The notes: generated by a model not told the origin, from the sequence alone. A stretch of 64,000 bases of DNA from Diaphorobacter caeni (GCF_015354245.1 NZ_JADKYZ010000006.1:124001-188000); one strand, 5' to 3'; positions 9,397 to 17,670 are shown, counted from the first letter of the stretch. Program-made: numbers and translations.

Positions 9397-10758
9397 TCAA
9401 CCGTGGCGACGTGCCGGCTCGCGCATCAGCACGAACTCTTCCGCCGACGTGGGATGCATCGCCATGGTGTTGTCGAAATCGCGCTTGGTGGCACCCGCGC
9501 TGATGGCGATGGCCAGACCCTGGATGATTTCCGGTGCATCGGCTCCGAGCATGTGAATGCCGCTCACGCGATCGGTCGTGCGATCGACGATGAGCTTCAT
9601 GTACGTCCGCTCCTGGCTGCCGACGAAGGCCTTCTTCATGGGGCGGAACTGGCTCACGTAGACGTCGGTCGGCCCGCGTTCCATGGCTTGCGCTTCCGTG
9701 AGCCCGATGGTCGCGATGGGCGGGGAGCAGAAGACGGCACTGGCCACGTTGGCGTGATTGGCCTGGATGTGCCGGCCGCCGAATTCGGTGTCCGCAAAGG
9801 CCCGGCCTTCTGCAATCGCCACCGGGGTGAGGTTCACGCGATTGGTGACGTCTCCGATGGCCCAGATGCCGGGCGCCGTGGTGCGGCTGTCGGCGTCCAC
9901 GGGAATGGCTCCCGACGCATCGGTCGCTATGCCCACGCTCTCGAGACCCAGACCCCGGATGTTCGGCTTGCGACCCGTGGCGTTGAGCACGGCGTCGGCC
10001 TGCAGTTCCGTGCCATCTTCGAGGCGGAGTGCGAACCCGCCGGCATGCTTCGACAAGGCCTGGGAGCGCGCGCTGGCATGCAGCGTCACGCCCAAGGATT
10101 CGAGTGCCTGCGCCGCCTGCGCGCGCAGATCCTCATCGAAGCCGCGCAGTGGCAGATCGGCGCGATAGGCCATCGACACATGCACGCCCAGACGGGCGAG
10201 AATCGATGCGAACTCGACGGCAATGTATCCTGCGCCGATCACCAACAGCGACTTCGGCAGCGCACTCAACTGCAGGACGTCGTCGGACGTCCAGGCCTGC
10301 TCCAGCCCTGGAATGCCATCGATGGAGGGCGCACCGCCGGTGGCGATCAGAATGCGCTCGGCGCGATAGGTCTCGCCGTTCGCCTCCACCGTGCGCTCTC
10401 CGGTGATGCGCGCATGGCCGAGCAGCGTCTGCACACCGGAGTTCGCGAGCATCTGGCGATACACGCCCTCGAGCCGGTTCAGTTCGTTGTCCTTGGCCTG
10501 CGTCCAGCGGGCGACGTCGAATTGCGATGTCACCTCGCTCCAGCCGAAGGCGCTGGCCTCGCTGAAGGCGCTGCTCATCTCCGAGGCGTACATCATGAGC
10601 TTCTTGGGAATGCAGCCACGCAGCACGCAGGTGCCGCCCACGCGGGTGCCTTCGATCAGCAGCACCTTGGCTCCGTGGCTGGCCGCGCGTCGGGATGCCG
10701 CGATGCCGCCGGAGCCTGCGCCGATGACGATGAGATCGAATGTGTTGGCTGCTGTCAT
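9397..10758 (-). CDS. gor: Glutathione-disulfide reductase
   Basis: 453 residues of the FAD-dependent pyridine nucleotide-disulfide oxidoreductase family. The FAD-binding GAGSGGIAASRRAA is at residues 13-26; the redox cysteines C44 and C49 lie in GGTCVLRGCIPKKLM; the NADP-site GAGYIAVEFASILARLG is central; and the C-terminal catalytic MHPTSAEEFV matches glutathione reductases. It reduces GSSG with NADPH in the cytoplasm. The start overlaps the stop of the upstream YfcG-like glutathione transferase gene (ATGA), so the two are co-translated. That pairing fits glutathione-driven disulfide cleavage serving the pathway encoded upstream. Confidence 0.9.
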   Translation of the reverse strand: MTAANTFDLIVIGAGSGGIAASRRAASHGAKVLLIEGTRVGGTCVLRGCIPKKLMMYASEMSSAFSEASAFGWSEVTSQFDVARWTQAKDNELNRLEGVYRQMLANSGVQTLLGHARITGERTVEANGETYRAERILIATGGAPSIDGIPGLEQAWTSDDVLQLSALPKSLLVIGAGYIAVEFASILARLGVHVSMAYRADLPLRGFDEDLRAQAAQALESLGVTLHASARSQALSKHAGGFALRLEDGTELQADAVLNATGRKPNIRGLGLESVGIATDASGAIPVDADSRTTAPGIWAIGDVTNRVNLTPVAIAEGRAFADTEFGGRHIQANHANVASAVFCSPPIATIGLTEAQAMERGPTDVYVSQFRPMKKAFVGSQERTYMKLIVDRTTDRVSGIHMLGADAPEIIQGLAIAISAGATKRDFDNTMAMHPTSAEEFVLMREPARRHG

Positions 10759-11414
10759 GTCTTGATCGCCTCAGTGAGTTCGGGAAGGGCCAGTGCGCGT
10801 TGCACGGCAGGGCGCAGGGCAATGCGCTCGCGCCACTCCTTCAGATGAGGGTAGGCGGCGACATCAATGCCCAGCTTTTCCGACAATCGTAGCCAAGGAA
10901 AGATCGCCATGTCCGCGATGGAGTATTGCGGGCCTGCGAAGTAGGCGTTGCTTTGCAGATGCCGCTCCATCACGGAATGGATGCGTCGCACTTCAAGTTC
11001 GAAGCGTTCGAGCGCGTACGCATCCGGGCTCTCGCCCGCGGGTGCCGAACGGGCGCGTCCCCGAAAGTGGCTGAGCTGTCCCATCATGGGGCCGACGGCA
11101 CTCATCTGGAACATTAGCCACTGCATGGCGGCCGAGCGCTCGGGAGCGTCCTGCGACAGAAAGCGGCGGTATTTCTCCGCCAGATGAATGAGGATGGCAC
11201 CGGACTCGAAGATCGTGACCGGATCGGCATCCGGTGCACCACTGTCGATCAGCAGCGGGATCTTGCGGTTGACGCCAAGCGGCGCCATGATGGCGGCGAA
11301 GGCTTCTTTGTCGTTGATGTCGGCAGGATGGAGGCGACAGATCGCATCGCATTCCTCCAGCATGATGTGCACCTTGTGCCCGTTGGGTGTGCCCCAGGTA
11401 TATAAATCCAGCAT
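10755..11414 (-). CDS. Nu-class glutathione transferase, YfcG-like disulfide reductase
   Basis: 219 residues: thioredoxin-fold N-terminal domain followed by an all-helical C-terminal domain. The first residues (MLDLYTWGTPNGHKV) match the YfcG/Ure2p-type active site, with T9 and N11 in the positions used by E. coli YfcG to hold two glutathiones; the KIPLLID and FESGAILIHLAEKY glutathione-binding segments follow. Proteins of this class have little classical transferase activity but reduce disulfides using glutathione. The gene directly precedes and overlaps gor, which would regenerate the glutathione. Confidence 0.85.
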   Translation of the reverse strand: MLDLYTWGTPNGHKVHIMLEECDAICRLHPADINDKEAFAAIMAPLGVNRKIPLLIDSGAPDADPVTIFESGAILIHLAEKYRRFLSQDAPERSAAMQWLMFQMSAVGPMMGQLSHFRGRARSAPAGESPDAYALERFELEVRRIHSVMERHLQSNAYFAGPQYSIADMAIFPWLRLSEKLGIDVAAYPHLKEWRERIALRPAVQRALALPELTEAIKT

Positions 11415-11480
11415 CTGAAATCGGTGAAGAGAGGGAAGGCGGGTGACGAAGAAAGGGGTGCGCTCGGCACCCCGTCATCG

Positions 11481-12458
11481 TCAGCTGCCGAAGTCCAGCT
11501 TGGCGGTCTTCAGCGCCGAGATGTAGGACTGCAGATCGCTGGTCACGCGCGCGGTCATCTGCTCGGGCGTGGAAGGCATGACTTCGATGTCGAAGCTCTC
11601 GATCTTGGCCTTCACATCAGGCATGGCGAGAATCTTGTTCAAGGCCTGGTTGGTCTTCTTGACGATGTCCGCCGGTGTGCCTGCGGGGAAGGCGAAGCCG
11701 TACCAGACACCCACTTCGAAGTCGCCTGGCACGCCGGCCTCGGTCATGTTCGGCACATTGGGGAAGGACGGGGAGCGCTTGCGGCCCGTCACCATGAGCG
11801 GGCGCAGCTTGCCGGAGTTGACGAAGGGCTTGGTCGCCGTCGTGGTGTCGATGATGTATTCCACTTCCTTGGACAGGATCGCGTTGAGCGCGGGCGAGCT
11901 GCCCTTGTAGGGCACATGCACGCCATCGAGCTTGGTCGCGTTCTTGATCATCTCGGCCGCAAAGTAGGTGCCGAAGCAGCAGGACGCGTAGCTGAAGTTG
12001 CTGCTCTTCACGCGTGATGCGGCTTCCAGTTCCTTGAAGCTCGTGACCTTCGAGTCCGAGCCGACGGCGAGCAGATAAGGGGACTGGCCGATGGTGCCGA
12101 TGAATGAGAAATCCGCGATGGGATCCACCGGGAAGTCCTTCTTGACCACCTTGTTGAGCGCGAAGCTGCTGGTGGTGAGACCAATGGTGTAGCCATCTTT
12201 TTCCGAACGCGCGACCGACTGCAACGCGATCACCATGTCGCCACCGGGCTTGTTCTGCACGATGACGGGTGTTTCCCATTGCTCGTTGAGCTTTTGCCCG
12301 ATCAGACGCGCGAGGATGTCCGAAGCGCCTCCTGGCGCGAATGGAACGATCAGGTTGATGGCCTTGCCCTTCTTGGGGAAGTCCTGTGCGGCGACCTGTG
12401 TGCCGATGGTGAGAATGCTGGCCGCAATGAGGGCCGCTGACAGAAAAGTGCGCTTCAC
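11481..12458 (-). CDS. Bug/TctC family periplasmic solute receptor
   Basis: 325 residues if started at the GTG at 12458, which has AAGGAG spaced well upstream and leads straight into a signal peptide (KRTFLSAALIAASIL to QVAAQ). In-frame ATGs at 12485 and 12545 lack such a site. The binding hallmark INLIVPFAPGGASDILAR is present. Unusually it has an adjacent cysteine pair (ASCCFGTYFAAEM) in the mature domain. Located inside the run of minus-strand genes for thiol/disulfide catabolism, it is the obvious candidate uptake receptor for that substrate. Confidence 0.9.
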   Translation of the reverse strand: MKRTFLSAALIAASILTIGTQVAAQDFPKKGKAINLIVPFAPGGASDILARLIGQKLNEQWETPVIVQNKPGGDMVIALQSVARSEKDGYTIGLTTSSFALNKVVKKDFPVDPIADFSFIGTIGQSPYLLAVGSDSKVTSFKELEAASRVKSSNFSYASCCFGTYFAAEMIKNATKLDGVHVPYKGSSPALNAILSKEVEYIIDTTTATKPFVNSGKLRPLMVTGRKRSPSFPNVPNMTEAGVPGDFEVGVWYGFAFPAGTPADIVKKTNQALNKILAMPDVKAKIESFDIEVMPSTPEQMTARVTSDLQSYISALKTAKLDFGS

Positions 12459-12711
12459 CAATGTCTCCTTAGATTCTGAACGCATGTTGAACCCGGTGCT
12501 TCGCGTTCTTGCCCGATGAGGTGCGCGAAGTCGTTCCGTGATCACAATGTATTGAATGCAGCGAGACCGTTGGCTAGCTTTTCTTGAGGCTGAAACTGGA
12601 TATTTTTAAAGGATGCAAACGCGTCGCGGATGGCGCGCAATCAGGCGTCAGTTTTCATGTCGCAGGAGGTCTTCTCGTGACTCACCGAATGGCGCGTTGA
12701 GCGCCGCTCGG

Positions 12712-13602
12712 TCAACCGATGCGCGCGGCCTCGTTCCAGAACGCGCGGGCCACTGGCGAGAGTCGGTTGGAGTTCTGGCAGGCCAGCGCGATGTAGCGTT
12801 GCGTGGTGGGCGTGAGCGGCTTGTAGACGATGCCGGGTATGGCGTCGGGCAACGCGAGCCGGGCCAGTATCGACACGCCGTGACCGTCCGCGACATACTG
12901 CAGTATCGAGGTGATCTGGTGCAGTTCGTGCGCGATGCGCGGCTTGAGATCGTGCTTGAGCAGCAGCCGGTAGATCAGTGGTTTGGATCCTGCGCGGGTG
13001 AGCAAAAATGGGTACTCCATCAGCGCGCTCAGCTGCACCACGTCCTCCCGTGCGAGCGGGTGGCCATCGGGCAGAACGGCGACGAGCTCGTCCATGGCGA
13101 GTGTCTGTGTCTCCAGTTCGAGTTTGGGCAGCGGGACAACCGCCAGTTCGATGCGGTGCTCCATCAGATCGAGACTGGTCTGTTCCTCTGGCTTTTCGAT
13201 GATGTGCACATCGACACCGGGATGCTTCAGGCGAAAGGATTTGAGGATCGGAGGAAGCGCCCTGAGCGTGCCGCTGGCACCGAAAGAGCCTATGTAGAGC
13301 TGCCCTGTCTTGAGGTCCGCGTCCGAGCGCGCGATGGACTTCATCAGCTGCATCGAGGCGAAGACTTCCTTGGCCAGCGGAAGAATGCGTTCGCCGGCGT
13401 AGGTCAGCGGTGCTCCGGGGGCACTGCGGTCGATGAGCTGGGCACCGAGTGCGGATTCCAGGGCACGCAGGGCGTGGCTGGTGGCCGATGGCGACAGGCC
13501 CAGCTTGGCGCCTGCGCTGGAGATGCCATCCGACTGCACCAGAGCGAGCAGCAGCTCGAGTTGCTTGAGCGTCGGATAGTCCTGCTTGCCACCCAGATTC
13601 AC
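12712..13602 (-). CDS. LysR family transcriptional regulator
   Basis: 296 residues with N-terminal helix-turn-helix (SDGISSAGAKLGLSPSATSHALRALE) and a periplasmic-binding-like effector domain (GQLYIGSFGASGTLRALPPIL). It is on the same strand as, and downstream of, the dioxygenase gene (162-base gap containing a 13-bp inverted repeat at 13660-13690) and upstream of the Bug receptor. It is the likely regulator of the 9.4-16.8 kb gene run, with a thiol or its CoA derivative as possible inducer (inference). Confidence 0.92.
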   Translation of the reverse strand: MNLGGKQDYPTLKQLELLLALVQSDGISSAGAKLGLSPSATSHALRALESALGAQLIDRSAPGAPLTYAGERILPLAKEVFASMQLMKSIARSDADLKTGQLYIGSFGASGTLRALPPILKSFRLKHPGVDVHIIEKPEEQTSLDLMEHRIELAVVPLPKLELETQTLAMDELVAVLPDGHPLAREDVVQLSALMEYPFLLTRAGSKPLIYRLLLKHDLKPRIAHELHQITSILQYVADGHGVSILARLALPDAIPGIVYKPLTPTTQRYIALACQNSNRLSPVARAFWNEAARIG

Positions 13603-13659
13603 AGTGTCTGTCTCCCTTTGCGTTCACCGATGCAGCACTGCGTGCGTCGCGTTGGTCAT

Positions 13660-13690
13660 CAAGCGCTTCCATGCCATATGGAAGCGCTTG
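13660..13690. repeat. Perfect 13-bp inverted repeat between dioxygenase and LysR genes
   Basis: CAAGCGCTTCCAT (13660-13672) and its exact complement ATGGAAGCGCTTG (13678-13690) are separated by five bases. Neither strand has a following T-tract, so an operator for the adjacent LysR gene is at least as likely as a terminator for the dioxygenase gene. Confidence 0.55.
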
Positions 13691-13764
13691 GATGGTACAC
13701 GATCAACGTCGGACAAAGGCGATGCGCGGCAGGGCGCGCACGATTTCCGGGAGCGCTGTTGGCT

Positions 13765-14346
13765 TCAGGCGGCCTTCAATTCCGCTTCGTTGGAGTAGCC
13801 GGAGATGAAGGGCTTGCGCTCACCGGTTTCCACGACGAACACGTGCCGCGAGATGCGACCGATGTTGCCGCCGTAGACGTGGATGCTGATGGACACGCGG
13901 TCCTCGTAGAGATTGGAGACGCGGTGAATGTCGCCAATGGTGGGCGATACGCAGTCCACATCGCCCGGGTTGAGCTGCTCCGAACCCAGCGAGCGCATGC
14001 TGTTGCCGTCTTCCGCGTACTCGAACAATTCGCCGACTTCGCATCCGCGCATCATGCCGATCAGAGCCCAGACTGTGTGGTTGTGCACTGGCGTCTTCTG
14101 GCCCGGGCCCCAGACGAAGCTCACCACCGAGAAGCGGTCCTGCGGATCCGCATGCAGCAGGTACTGCTGGTAGTACTGGGGATCGGGCTTGGCATAGCGC
14201 TCTGGAAGCCAGTCGTCGGTCTCGATCAGCTGCTTGAGCACCGCTCCGCCTTTCTCCAGGATGGTGGGTTCGTCTCCGTGGTGCTGGTCGATCACTTTGG
14301 TGAAGTCGGTGATGAATTGCTGGAACTTGGCTGGCATGTCAATCAT
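13765..14346 (-). CDS. mdo: 3-mercaptopropionate-type thiol dioxygenase (cysteine dioxygenase family)
   Basis: 193 residues, single cupin. Iron ligands appear as H88 and H90 (TPVHNHTVW) and H141 (GDIHRVSN). The Ser-His-Tyr second-sphere triad of thiol dioxygenases is S154, H156, Y158 (SISIHVYGG), with R167 after it. A glutamine in YQQYLL, where mammalian cysteine dioxygenase has arginine, marks the Gln-type enzymes that prefer 3-mercaptopropionate. The product would be 3-sulfinopropionate. The ATG at 14346 has GGAG upstream; a longer frame from 14424 would overlap the upstream gene and lacks support. The gene follows the desulfinase-like gene by 49 bases. Confidence 0.82.
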   Translation of the reverse strand: MIDMPAKFQQFITDFTKVIDQHHGDEPTILEKGGAVLKQLIETDDWLPERYAKPDPQYYQQYLLHADPQDRFSVVSFVWGPGQKTPVHNHTVWALIGMMRGCEVGELFEYAEDGNSMRSLGSEQLNPGDVDCVSPTIGDIHRVSNLYEDRVSISIHVYGGNIGRISRHVFVVETGERKPFISGYSNEAELKAA

Positions 14347-14395
14347 GGGTGGGTCTCCGTGTTGTTCGAGTGTGAAATGCGCGAGGTCTGTCTGT

Positions 14396-15592
14396 TCAGG
14401 ACTTGGCCTGAGCGGCGTATCCATCGCGGGTCTGCGGCAGCTTCATGTTCAGCAGCTTGGAGGCGACCTGCGTGCGCAGGATCTGCGCGGTGCCGCCAGC
14501 GATGGTGAACATGCGGGCATCGCGCACATGGCGCTCCATGGGATTGTGGCGTCCGTAGCCCGAAGAACCGTAGAACTGCAGCGCATCGTTGGTGACCTTG
14601 TTGGCGGTTTCGGCGGCCATGATCTTGGCGCGTGCGGCCTTGTCGAGGTCCGGGAAATGCTCGCCGCTGGCTGCTGCGTGGCGAAGCATCAGACGCGCCG
14701 CCTCCAGTTGGGTGGACATGTCGGCCAGCATCCACTGCAATCCTTGGAATTCGGCGATGGGACGACCGAACTGTTCACGTGTCTTCAGATAGGCCATGCC
14801 TTCCTCGAAGGCACCCTGCGCAATGCCCAGAGCCACGGTGCCGGCGCCGACGCGCTGCGCATTGTAGGCGTTCATCAGCGAAGCGAAGCCGCGCTTGAGC
14901 CCGCCTGGCGGAACCACCAGCATGGACTTGTGCACACGCAGATTGCGGAACTCCAGATGCGTCTCGGGAATGCCGCGAACGCCCATGGCGTAGAGGCGGC
15001 GTCCAATGACCAGCTGGTCGGCCGGAGTGCGGTCACGCACGCAGATGAACGCGCCCACACCCTGGTCCACGCCGTCGTCGAAGACGCGTGCGAAGATGAG
15101 ATGCAGATTGGACACGCCGCCGCCGGTGATCCAGTATTTTTCGCCGTTGAGGATGTATTCATCGCCCTTGCGATCGGCGCGTGTGGCCATCTCGCTCGCT
15201 GCGCTTCCGGCATTGGGCTCGGAGATGCAGATGGCGGGCTTGTCGCCACCCAGCACCAGCTCGGCCGCCATGTTCAGTTGCTCGGGCGTGCCGTAAGTGG
15301 CGATCGCACCGATGGCCCCCATGTTGGCTTCCACGGTGATGCGGCCCATGGTCGCGCAGGCCTTGGCCATTTCCTCGACGACGATGACCGCGTCCAGATA
15401 GCTGAGGCCCTGGCCGCCCGCGCGCTTGGGAAGCGTCATTCCCATGAAGCCTGCATCGCGCAGCTTGGAAATGTTGTCCCAGGGATATTGCTCGGTGCGG
15501 TCCGTCTCGGCGGCCGTCGGCGCAAAGGCCGTCTGTGCAAGCTCACGTGCGCGTGCCTGAAGGTCGAATTGTTCTTTGGTAAGTTCGTACAT
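14396..15592 (-). CDS. acdA: 3-sulfinopropionyl-CoA desulfinase-like protein (acyl-CoA dehydrogenase fold)
   Basis: 398 residues with full acyl-CoA dehydrogenase architecture and FAD/CoA motifs (CISEPNAGSAAS, YWITGGGVSN, REQFGRPIAEFQGLQ). It lacks both usual catalytic glutamates: the isovaleryl-CoA-dehydrogenase position is Q246 (NAQRVGAG), and the short-/medium-chain position reads TIAGGTAQI with Ala instead of Glu. Arginine is at residue 84. As I recall, Arg84 and Gln246 are also the key positions of the Advenella mimigardefordensis desulfinase, which releases sulfite from 3-sulfinopropionyl-CoA to give propionyl-CoA. The flanking thiol dioxygenase and CoA-transferase genes supply exactly that substrate. 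Confidence 0.85.
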   Translation of the reverse strand: MYELTKEQFDLQARARELAQTAFAPTAAETDRTEQYPWDNISKLRDAGFMGMTLPKRAGGQGLSYLDAVIVVEEMAKACATMGRITVEANMGAIGAIATYGTPEQLNMAAELVLGGDKPAICISEPNAGSAASEMATRADRKGDEYILNGEKYWITGGGVSNLHLIFARVFDDGVDQGVGAFICVRDRTPADQLVIGRRLYAMGVRGIPETHLEFRNLRVHKSMLVVPPGGLKRGFASLMNAYNAQRVGAGTVALGIAQGAFEEGMAYLKTREQFGRPIAEFQGLQWMLADMSTQLEAARLMLRHAAASGEHFPDLDKAARAKIMAAETANKVTNDALQFYGSSGYGRHNPMERHVRDARMFTIAGGTAQILRTQVASKLLNMKLPQTRDGYAAQAKS

Positions 15593-15649
15593 GAGGAGTC
15601 TCCGGAAGAAAGATGAATGGAGTTCTATGAATGGAGTTCTTTGAAAAAT

Positions 15650-16843
15650 TCAGGGCTCGCCGAGCCAATCGCACAGCACGCTTTGCTCGTGTTCGTTCAG
15701 GCGCGGGGGAGGGCGTCGGTAGCTCGGCGGCGTGACGGACATCTTCAGCGGATTCGCCAGCAGGCTGATCTCTCCGCCCTCCGCCCAGGCGCAGGGCATG
15801 CGCAGTTCGGCGCCGCGTGCAATGACGTGGGGATCGCTGAAGACATCGTCCAGATCGTTCACCGGCCCGCAGGGCACACCCGCCGCTTCGAGCTCCTGCA
15901 GCCAATGGCTGCGTGGATGCTTCTTCAGCAGCTCGGCGACCTGATCGACCAGTGCCTCGCGATGGGCGATGCGCTGCACATTGGTGGCGTAACGCGGATC
16001 GTCGGCGAGCGCATCGGCCTGCGCCACCTGGCAGAAGCGACGAAACTGCGCGTCGTTGCCGACCGCGAGAATCATCGGCGAGTCTGCGGTGGGGAACACC
16101 TGATAGGGCACGATGTTGGGATGTCCGTTGCCCAGCCGGGTCGGCAGTTTGCGCTCGGCCAGATAATTGGTGCCCGCATTGACCAGCCAGGCGATCTGCG
16201 TATCCAGCAGCGAGATGTCGATGTGCTGCCCCTGGCCTGTTCTGTCGCGATGCTGCAGCGCCGCCAGCATGCCGACCGTCGCGTACATGCCGGTCATCAC
16301 ATCGGCGATGCCCACGCCCACCTTCATGGGCTCTCCGTTCGGCACGCCGGTCAGGCTCATGATGCCCCCCATGCCCTGGATGAGAAAATCGTAGCCCGGC
16401 CTGCTGGCGTAGGGGCCGGTGTGACCGAAGCCCGTGATGGAGCAGTAGATCAGTCGCGGATAGCGTTCGCGCAGCTGTTCGTAGGACAGACCGTATTTGG
16501 CCAGGCCGCCAGCCTTGTAGTTCTCGACCAGCACGTCGGCCTTGGCCAGCAGCCGGTGAATGAGTTCCCGGCCTTCTTCGCTCGCGATGTCGATGGCGAT
16601 GGAGCGCTTGTTGCGGTTTGCCGCGAGATAGTAGGCGCTTTCGTTCGTGGGGCTGCCATCACGATCGGCAATGTAGGGCGGCCCCCACTTGCGGGTATCG
16701 TCGCCCTCATCGGGGCGCTCGACCTTGATCACGTCTGCACCCAGATCCCCCAGCAATTGCGTTGCACTGGGACCTGCGAGGATACGAGAGAGATCCAGTA
16801 TCCGGATTCCGCTCAACGCTCCCTCGTTCGCTTGTTCTGGCAT
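15650..16843 (-). CDS. act: CaiB/BaiF CoA-transferase, probable succinyl-CoA:3-sulfinopropionate CoA-transferase
   Basis: 397 residues from the ATG at 16843, which has GGAAGGA nine bases upstream; a longer frame to 16912 is unsupported. Family III motifs: GIRILDLSRILAGPSATQLLG, GADVIKVERP, NRNKRSIAID and catalytic D181 (VGIADVMTGM). The family activates organic acids with CoA from a donor thioester. Position as first gene before the desulfinase-like and thiol dioxygenase genes suggests that it activates 3-sulfinopropionate, the role of Act enzymes in 3,3'-dithiodipropionate degraders. Substrate assignment rests on context. Confidence 0.85.
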   Translation of the reverse strand: MPEQANEGALSGIRILDLSRILAGPSATQLLGDLGADVIKVERPDEGDDTRKWGPPYIADRDGSPTNESAYYLAANRNKRSIAIDIASEEGRELIHRLLAKADVLVENYKAGGLAKYGLSYEQLRERYPRLIYCSITGFGHTGPYASRPGYDFLIQGMGGIMSLTGVPNGEPMKVGVGIADVMTGMYATVGMLAALQHRDRTGQGQHIDISLLDTQIAWLVNAGTNYLAERKLPTRLGNGHPNIVPYQVFPTADSPMILAVGNDAQFRRFCQVAQADALADDPRYATNVQRIAHREALVDQVAELLKKHPRSHWLQELEAAGVPCGPVNDLDDVFSDPHVIARGAELRMPCAWAEGGEISLLANPLKMSVTPPSYRRPPPRLNEHEQSVLCDWLGEP

Positions 16844-16944
16844 CGTTTGCCGTCCTTCCAACTTCAAGAATGGGCTGTCTGGCAGGCATTCGTCCACGCA
16901 TCCGCCAGCCATCTTGCTGAAGTATGTTTCCGGCCATCTTCATG

Positions 16945-16965
16945 CTCAATTGAGTTTTTTTTCAA
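16945..16965. promoter_or_regulatory. Palindrome plus T-tract motif, copy 2 (candidate operator)
   Basis: The same palindrome CTCAATTGAG, eight T and CAA as at 5517-5537, identical over 21 bases, between the divergent act (16843, -) and thioesterase (17036, +) genes. Sequence on both sides differs from the first copy, so selection for a site is more likely than recent duplication. Confidence 0.45.
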
Positions 16966-17035
16966 ATCCCCGGTTCTATGCTCTGCTTGGGCCTCCTGTG
17001 ACGGCCCGCAGCTCAACAAGTGACAGGAGGATGGA

Positions 17036-17497
17036 ATGAAGGCGATTCAGGATTGCTACCCGCCCAAGTACGCACACTGCTACGGTTGTGGACACGGGAA
17101 TCCGGCGGGGTATCAACTCAAGAGCTACCTGCGCGAAGGAATCTCGCAAGCGCGCTTCACGCCTGGAATGCAATACAGCGGAGGCGTGCCTGGCCACGTG
17201 TATGGCGGCATGATCGCGTCGCTGCTGGATTGCCACGGAACCGCCTCCGCTGCGGCATTTGCAGTGCGTGAACGTGGTGCAGCGATCGAGGAGCAAAGCG
17301 AACCACCGCGTTTCGTGACGGCATCGCTGAAGGTGGATTTCAAGAACCCGACTCCGCAAGGCGTCGAATTGCTGGTGCGTGGTGAACTGCAGAGCGTGGA
17401 AGGGCGCAAGGTGCGCGTGGCGCTCAGCCTGCACGCGGGGGACGTGCTGTGTGCGACCGGTGAAATGCTGGCAATCGAGCTGCGCGCGGAAGCGTGA
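17036..17497 (+). CDS. PaaI/hotdog family thioesterase
   Basis: 153 residues, preceded by CAGGAGGATGGA. It has the hotdog-fold segment GHVYGGMIASLLDCHGTAS with the family's HGG-like region, and later VKFKNPTP-like DFKNPTPQGVELLVRGEL. An N-terminal CYGCGHGNP motif is typical of a subset of these proteins. The family hydrolyses acyl-CoA thioesters in the cytoplasm. It is divergent from act and shares the regulatory region at 16844-17035, so it may relieve CoA trapping during sulfinopropionate metabolism (inference). Confidence 0.85.
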   Translation: MKAIQDCYPPKYAHCYGCGHGNPAGYQLKSYLREGISQARFTPGMQYSGGVPGHVYGGMIASLLDCHGTASAAAFAVRERGAAIEEQSEPPRFVTASLKVDFKNPTPQGVELLVRGELQSVEGRKVRVALSLHAGDVLCATGEMLAIELRAEA

Positions 17498-17670
17498 ATG
17501 ACGGAAAAGCGCGCGATGTCCTGCGCTGCCTCGCAGCTTTCCCCATCCTTGTGATGATGACCGAAACGTCGCCTACAAGAACTATTGCAGGAGTTTACCG
17601 AGCAGATACCCAATTGGGCCGCCCTTGGCGCTAGCATTGAATCATCCATTCGAAGTGAGGAAAAAACACA

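Noticed and set aside
14396-15592. Plain acyl-CoA dehydrogenase function
   Set aside because: Both possible catalytic glutamate positions are replaced (Q246, and Ala in TIAGGTAQI), and the neighbours are a thiol dioxygenase and a CoA-transferase.
16945-16965. Palindrome followed by eight T as an intrinsic terminator (also at 5517-5537)
   Set aside because: CTCAATTGAG can form only a 3-bp stem, and both copies lie between divergent genes, where no transcript needs ending on the plus strand.
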